NCBI RefSeq assembly: GCF_019801605.1
Contig: NZ_JAHVIT010000009.1
Span: 1-64,000, forward strand
Direction of reading: 5' to 3'
Source of the DNA: Maritimibacter alkaliphilus
GTDB lineage: Bacteria > Pseudomonadota > Alphaproteobacteria > Rhodobacterales > Rhodobacteraceae
Length of the DNA stretch: 64,000 nt
Position numbers and translations under genes: made by a program. Shown here in pieces: positions 60,488-64,000 of this stretch (position 1 is its first letter; every line of letters starts with the position of its first letter). The notes beneath the pieces were generated by a model. The model had not been told where the DNA came from and made no database searches. It worked only from the letters and a program-made list of their open reading frames with translations.

Positions 60488-63400
60488 ATGGCGATTATCA
60501 ACGGGACGAGCGGCAACGACGGTCTGGCCGGGACGGCAAACGCGGACACGATCAACGGTCTTGGCGGCAATGACATCCTGGTGGGCAATGGCGGCAACGA
60601 CAGCCTGGATGCCGGGGCCGGGGATGACACGCTGCGCGGCGGGGCCGGGGATGACACGCTGAACGGGGGCGCGGGGAGCGACCGGGCCTACTACTTCGAC
60701 GAGGCCGGCCCGCAGGGCATCACCGCCGATCTCGAGACCATGCTCGCCACCGACACCTGGGGCGACACCGACACGCTGATCAGCATCGAATACGTCTATG
60801 GCTCGAACCACAACGACACCATCCGCGGCACGCTGACCGGGGGCGACCTGCTCTTCGGCTCCGCCGGCAACGACCTGCTGGACGGGCGTGGCGGCGACGA
60901 CGTGCTGGTGGGCGACCAGGGCAACGACACGCTGCAGGGCGGCGCGGGCTCCGACCAGGTCGCCTACTTCTTCGAGACCGGGACGCGCGGTGTCGTGGTC
61001 AACCTGATCGCGGGCACCGCCACCGACACCTGGGGTCACACCGACACGCTCTACAACATCGAGCGGGTCATCGGCTCGAACCAGAACGACACCCTGCGCG
61101 GCTCGGGCGGGAACGACTATTTCCACGGCCATGACGGCGCCGACCTGATCGAGAGCTACAACGGCGACGACACCCTCGTGGGCGGCGCCGGCAACGACAC
61201 GATCCGCGGCGGCAACGGCGGCGACATGGTGGGCTATTTCCTCGAAAGCGGCACCGGCGCCGTCGAGGTCGACCTGCGCGCGGGCACCGCCACCGACACC
61301 TGGGGCAACACCGACACGCTGGAGGGCATCGAATACGTCCACGGCACCGAGGGCAACGACACGCTGCTGGGCTCGGACGCCCATGGCGACCGGTTCTTCG
61401 GCCGCGGCGGCAACGACTACATGGACGGTCGCGACGGCAACGACCTCTATTACACCGGCGACGGCAACGACACGATCGTCGTGGGCGGCACGCTCGACGA
61501 TGCCCGCGACACGATCGTGGTCAACGGCTACGGCTCCAACACGGTGATCGGCGGCAATTCGGAAGGCACGCTCTACGGCCACCACATCGTCTTCGAGATC
61601 AACGAGGCGGTGACCGTGAACCTCGCCACCGGGATCGCGACCTCGGCCAACATGCGGACGGATTTCTCCGAGGCGCTCTACTTCCTCGAGGTGAACGGGA
61701 CGATGCACGACGACTACATCGTCGGCGGCAACCCCCTGCATGACTACCTCGAGTGGTACACCGGCAACCAGGGCAACGACACGATCGATGGCGGCAGCGG
61801 CACCGCCGACACGGTGATCTACGAGCCGGAGGAGGAGATCGGCTCCTTCAACTTCGACCTCGGCCGGGTCGAATACGGCACCATGGGGATCATCGTGAAC
61901 CTCGCCACCGGTGTCGCGCGCGACACCTTCGGCGACACCGACACGCTGATCAACATCGACCATGTCCGCGGCACCCGCTTCGACGACAGCGTGGTGGGCA
62001 GCGAGGAGGACAACGCCTTCTGGGGCCTCGAGGGCAACGACACCTTCGACGGCGGCGCCGGCGAGGACGTGATCCACTACGGCGAGGATTACCTGCGCGG
62101 CGGCACCGCCGGTGTCACGGTGAACCTCTTCAACCAGATGGGCATCGACGGCTACGGCAACACCGACACGCTGATCAGCGTCGAACATGTCCATGGCACG
62201 GCGCAGAACGACTTCCTGACCGGCAACAACGTGGGCAACCGGCTGTTCGGCGAAGACGGCAACGACATGCTGGTGGGCCACGGCGGCCAGGACGTTCTGG
62301 TGGGCGGCGCCGGCAACGACACGCTGCGCGGCGGGGCCGACAACGACGAACTGGTGGGCGACGCGGGCAACGACACGCTGGACGGCGGCGAGGGCCACGA
62401 CATCGCGCGCTACCGCGACGACGTCTCCGGCATCTCGGCGGACCTGCTGACCCAGCGGGTCACCGATGGCTACGGCGACACCGACGTGCTGGCCGGGATC
62501 GAGGGGATCCATGGCTCGGACTTCGGCGACACGCTGGCGGGCGACGCGGGGGCCAACGAGTTCTCGGGCTTCGGCGGCAATGACCTGATCGAGGGCCGCA
62601 CCGGGGACGACACCCTGCTGGGCGGCGAGGGCAACGACACGATCCGCGGCGGCGGCGGCGCGGACGAGCTCTGGGGCCAGGCCGGCAACGACACGCTGGA
62701 CGGCGGGGCCGGCACCGACCTCGCGCGCTACCGCGACAGCACCGCGGGTGTCGTGGCCAGCCTGGCCACCGGCAGCGCGCAGGACGGCTTCGGCGGCACC
62801 GACACGCTGGTCGGGATCGAGGGCCTCCACGGCTCCGACTTCGGTGACACGCTGACCGGCGACGCCGGGGACAACGAGCTCTCGGGCTTCGGCGGCAACG
62901 ATTCCCTCGACGGGCAGGGCGGCAACGACACCCTGCTGGGCGGCGCGGGCAACGATACCCTGCGCGGCGGCACCGGCGCGGACGAGCTCTGGGGCGAGGC
63001 CGGCAACGACACGCTGGACGGGCGCGACGGTTTCGACATCGCGCGCTACCGCAACTCCGCCGCGGCGGTGACCGCGGACCTGGCCGCGGGCTCGGCGCTG
63101 GACGGCTTCGGCAGCACCGATACGCTGGTCAACATCGAGGGGGTCCACGGCTCGGACTTCGGCGACACGCTGCGCGGCAACGCGGCCGGCAACGAGCTCT
63201 CGGGCTTTGCCGGCAACGACACGCTTCAGGGCCTCGACGGGGCCGATACCCTGCTGGGCGGCGAGGGCGACGACAGCCTGCTGGGCGGCACGGGGGATGA
63301 CGAACTCTGGGGCCAGGCCGGGGCCGACACGATCGACGGCGGCGCGGGCAACGACCTGGTGCGCTACCGCGAGGATGCGGCCGGCGTCACGGTCGACCTC

Positions 63401-64000
63401 GGCGCCAGCGCGGCCCGGGACGGGACCGGCAGCACCGATGTGCTGCTGAACATCGAGAGCGTCGACGGCTCCGACCATGCCGACCGGATCAGCGGCGACG
63501 CGGGCGGCAACCGGCTCTTCGGCTATGCCGGCAACGACACGCTGCTGGGGCTGGGCGGCGCGGACACGATCCGCGGCGGCGCGGGCCATGACAGCATCGC
63601 GGGCGGCGATGGCGACGACGAGCTCTGGGGCGAGGCCGGCAACGACACCATCTCGGGCGGGGCGGGCACCGACCTGATCCGCTACCGGGCCACCACCGGC
63701 GGTGTCACCGTCGACCTGGCCGCGGGCCAGGCGCTGGACGGCTACGGCACCCAGGACAGCCTGAGCGGGATCGAGAACGTCCACGGATCGGACTTCGGCG
63801 ACGTGCTGCGCGGCACCGGCGACGGCAACGAGCTGCGCGGCTTTGCCGGCAATGACAGCATCGCGGGCTATGCCGGGCGCGACACCCTGCTGGGGGACGA
63901 GGGCAACGACGTCCTGCAGGGCGGCACCGGCGAGGATGAACTCTGGGGCGGGGCCGGCAACGACAGCCTCGACGGCGGCGCCGGTCGCGACCTGGCGCGC
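60488..64000 (+). CDS. Giant RTX protein (tandem copy 2), 3' end cut by the window
   Basis: At least 1171 residues from ATG 60488 (MAIINGTSGNDGLAG). It aligns with copy 1 at a constant 4956-bp offset without net indels; the stretch around 61780-61880 is nearly identical to 56824-56924. The 106-residue units begin at 62408, 62726, 63044, 63362 and 63680, and another starts at 63998. Where copy 1 leaves the array (58724), copy 2 has another full unit, so its array is longer. The C-terminus lies beyond the window. Same expected role: type I-secreted matrix or adhesin protein. Confidence 0.9.
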   Translation, partial: MAIINGTSGNDGLAGTANADTINGLGGNDILVGNGGNDSLDAGAGDDTLRGGAGDDTLNGGAGSDRAYYFDEAGPQGITADLETMLATDTWGDTDTLISIEYVYGSNHNDTIRGTLTGGDLLFGSAGNDLLDGRGGDDVLVGDQGNDTLQGGAGSDQVAYFFETGTRGVVVNLIAGTATDTWGHTDTLYNIERVIGSNQNDTLRGSGGNDYFHGHDGADLIESYNGDDTLVGGAGNDTIRGGNGGDMVGYFLESGTGAVEVDLRAGTATDTWGNTDTLEGIEYVHGTEGNDTLLGSDAHGDRFFGRGGNDYMDGRDGNDLYYTGDGNDTIVVGGTLDDARDTIVVNGYGSNTVIGGNSEGTLYGHHIVFEINEAVTVNLATGIATSANMRTDFSEALYFLEVNGTMHDDYIVGGNPLHDYLEWYTGNQGNDTIDGGSGTADTVIYEPEEEIGSFNFDLGRVEYGTMGIIVNLATGVARDTFGDTDTLINIDHVRGTRFDDSVVGSEEDNAFWGLEGNDTFDGGAGEDVIHYGEDYLRGGTAGVTVNLFNQMGIDGYGNTDTLISVEHVHGTAQNDFLTGNNVGNRLFGEDGNDMLVGHGGQDVLVGGAGNDTLRGGADNDELVGDAGNDTLDGGEGHDIARYRDDVSGISADLLTQRVTDGYGDTDVLAGIEGIHGSDFGDTLAGDAGANEFSGFGGNDLIEGRTGDDTLLGGEGNDTIRGGGGADELWGQAGNDTLDGGAGTDLARYRDSTAGVVASLATGSAQDGFGGTDTLVGIEGLHGSDFGDTLTGDAGDNELSGFGGNDSLDGQGGNDTLLGGAGNDTLRGGTGADELWGEAGNDTLDGRDGFDIARYRNSAAAVTADLAAGSALDGFGSTDTLVNIEGVHGSDFGDTLRGNAAGNELSGFAGNDTLQGLDGADTLLGGEGDDSLLGGTGDDELWGQAGADTIDGGAGNDLVRYREDAAGVTVDLGASAARDGTGSTDVLLNIESVDGSDHADRISGDAGGNRLFGYAGNDTLLGLGGADTIRGGAGHDSIAGGDGDDELWGEAGNDTISGGAGTDLIRYRATTGGVTVDLAAGQALDGYGTQDSLSGIENVHGSDFGDVLRGTGDGNELRGFAGNDSIAGYAGRDTLLGDEGNDVLQGGTGEDELWGGAGNDSLDGGAGRDLAR
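62408..64000 (+). repeat. At least five 318-bp in-frame repeats in giant RTX gene 2
   Basis: Units start at 62408, 62726, 63044, 63362 and 63680, and a sixth opens at 63998. All keep the exact 318-bp step seen in copy 1. Confidence 0.85.

Noticed and set aside
55994-64000. Very long open frames antisense to the giant RTX genes (about 1470 and 1120 codons on the minus strand), with similar ones opposite the RTX genes at 36061-38073 and 38301-41225
   Set aside because: GC-rich repetitive RTX codons (GGC, GAC, AAC) give stop-free complementary frames. The antisense products are repetitive V/A/D/G sequence with no family motifs, and the sense strand carries clear RTX domains.
1-64000. The left-edge and right-edge RTX fragments as two halves of one gene on a circular map
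   Set aside because: They run in opposite directions and both contain the N-terminus and lack the C-terminus, so they are two genes facing each other.

Overview
The window looks like most of a GC-rich alphaproteobacterial (Rhodobacteraceae, roseobacter-type) plasmid devoted to making, exporting and decorating an extracellular polysaccharide and to secreting RTX-type proteins. The evidence for a plasmid is a compact replication/partition block (parB-parA on the minus strand, then iterons with a perfect DnaA box, then a divergent replication initiator repA). A complete dTDP-L-rhamnose operon lies directly next to repA. That pairing is the known hallmark of the RepA-I 'biofilm plasmids' of roseobacters; assignment to that family is my inference from layout and gene content, since no search was run. 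I saw no rRNA, tRNA, CRISPR array, transposase or chromosomal housekeeping gene.

Layout: (1) 1-5028, minus: a truncated RTX protein, a sulfotransferase and an RgpF/WbsX-type glycosyltransferase. (2) 5120-7993: ABC-2 polysaccharide exporter, kpsM divergent from kpsE-kpsT. (3) 7994-12237: a 30-bp perfect palindrome (centromere candidate), parB, parA, origin, repA. (4) 12322-15748: rfbCBDA. (5) 15852-23686, minus: sulfotransferase-like protein, two long coiled-coil proteins, a GT10-like and an exostosin-like glycosyltransferase. (6) 24239-35476, plus: gmd, FkbM methyltransferase, small methyltransferase, fcl, asparagine-synthase-like protein, two tandem GT4-like enzymes, manC, ugd and a second GT10-like enzyme. 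(7) 35457-45332, minus: a small module protein, four RTX proteins (one a serralysin-type metalloprotease, two with NIDO domains, one propeller-like) and a lipoprotein. (8) 45870-55137: a second small module protein, GT2-GT4 fusion, GT2, a DUF2793 protein, GT2 and GT61. (9) 55532-64000: two colinear giant RTX paralogues in tandem, the second cut by the window edge.

Working model: the plasmid makes dTDP-rhamnose, GDP-mannose, GDP-fucose and UDP-glucuronate. About ten glycosyltransferases assemble a rhamnose/fucose/uronate polymer, sulfotransferases and methyltransferases modify it, and KpsMTE moves it across the inner membrane. RTX proteins probably leave by a type I secretion system and act in the matrix. 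Not encoded here are the type I secretion apparatus, an outer-membrane polysaccharide exporter, KpsC/KpsS-like initiating enzymes and phosphomannomutase, so these must lie elsewhere.

Most interesting points: a short DPxWY...YPDV...HY...G..EGR module recurs in five proteins, two of which are little more than the module plus a helical stalk. A coiled-coil protein with a degenerate methyltransferase-like head and an exact 84-residue (12-heptad) internal duplication could be a chain-length ruler analogous to WbdD. The giant RTX genes contain 318-bp repeat units whose copy number differs between the paralogues. Many intergenic spacers carry their own unrelated 11-15 bp tandem array.
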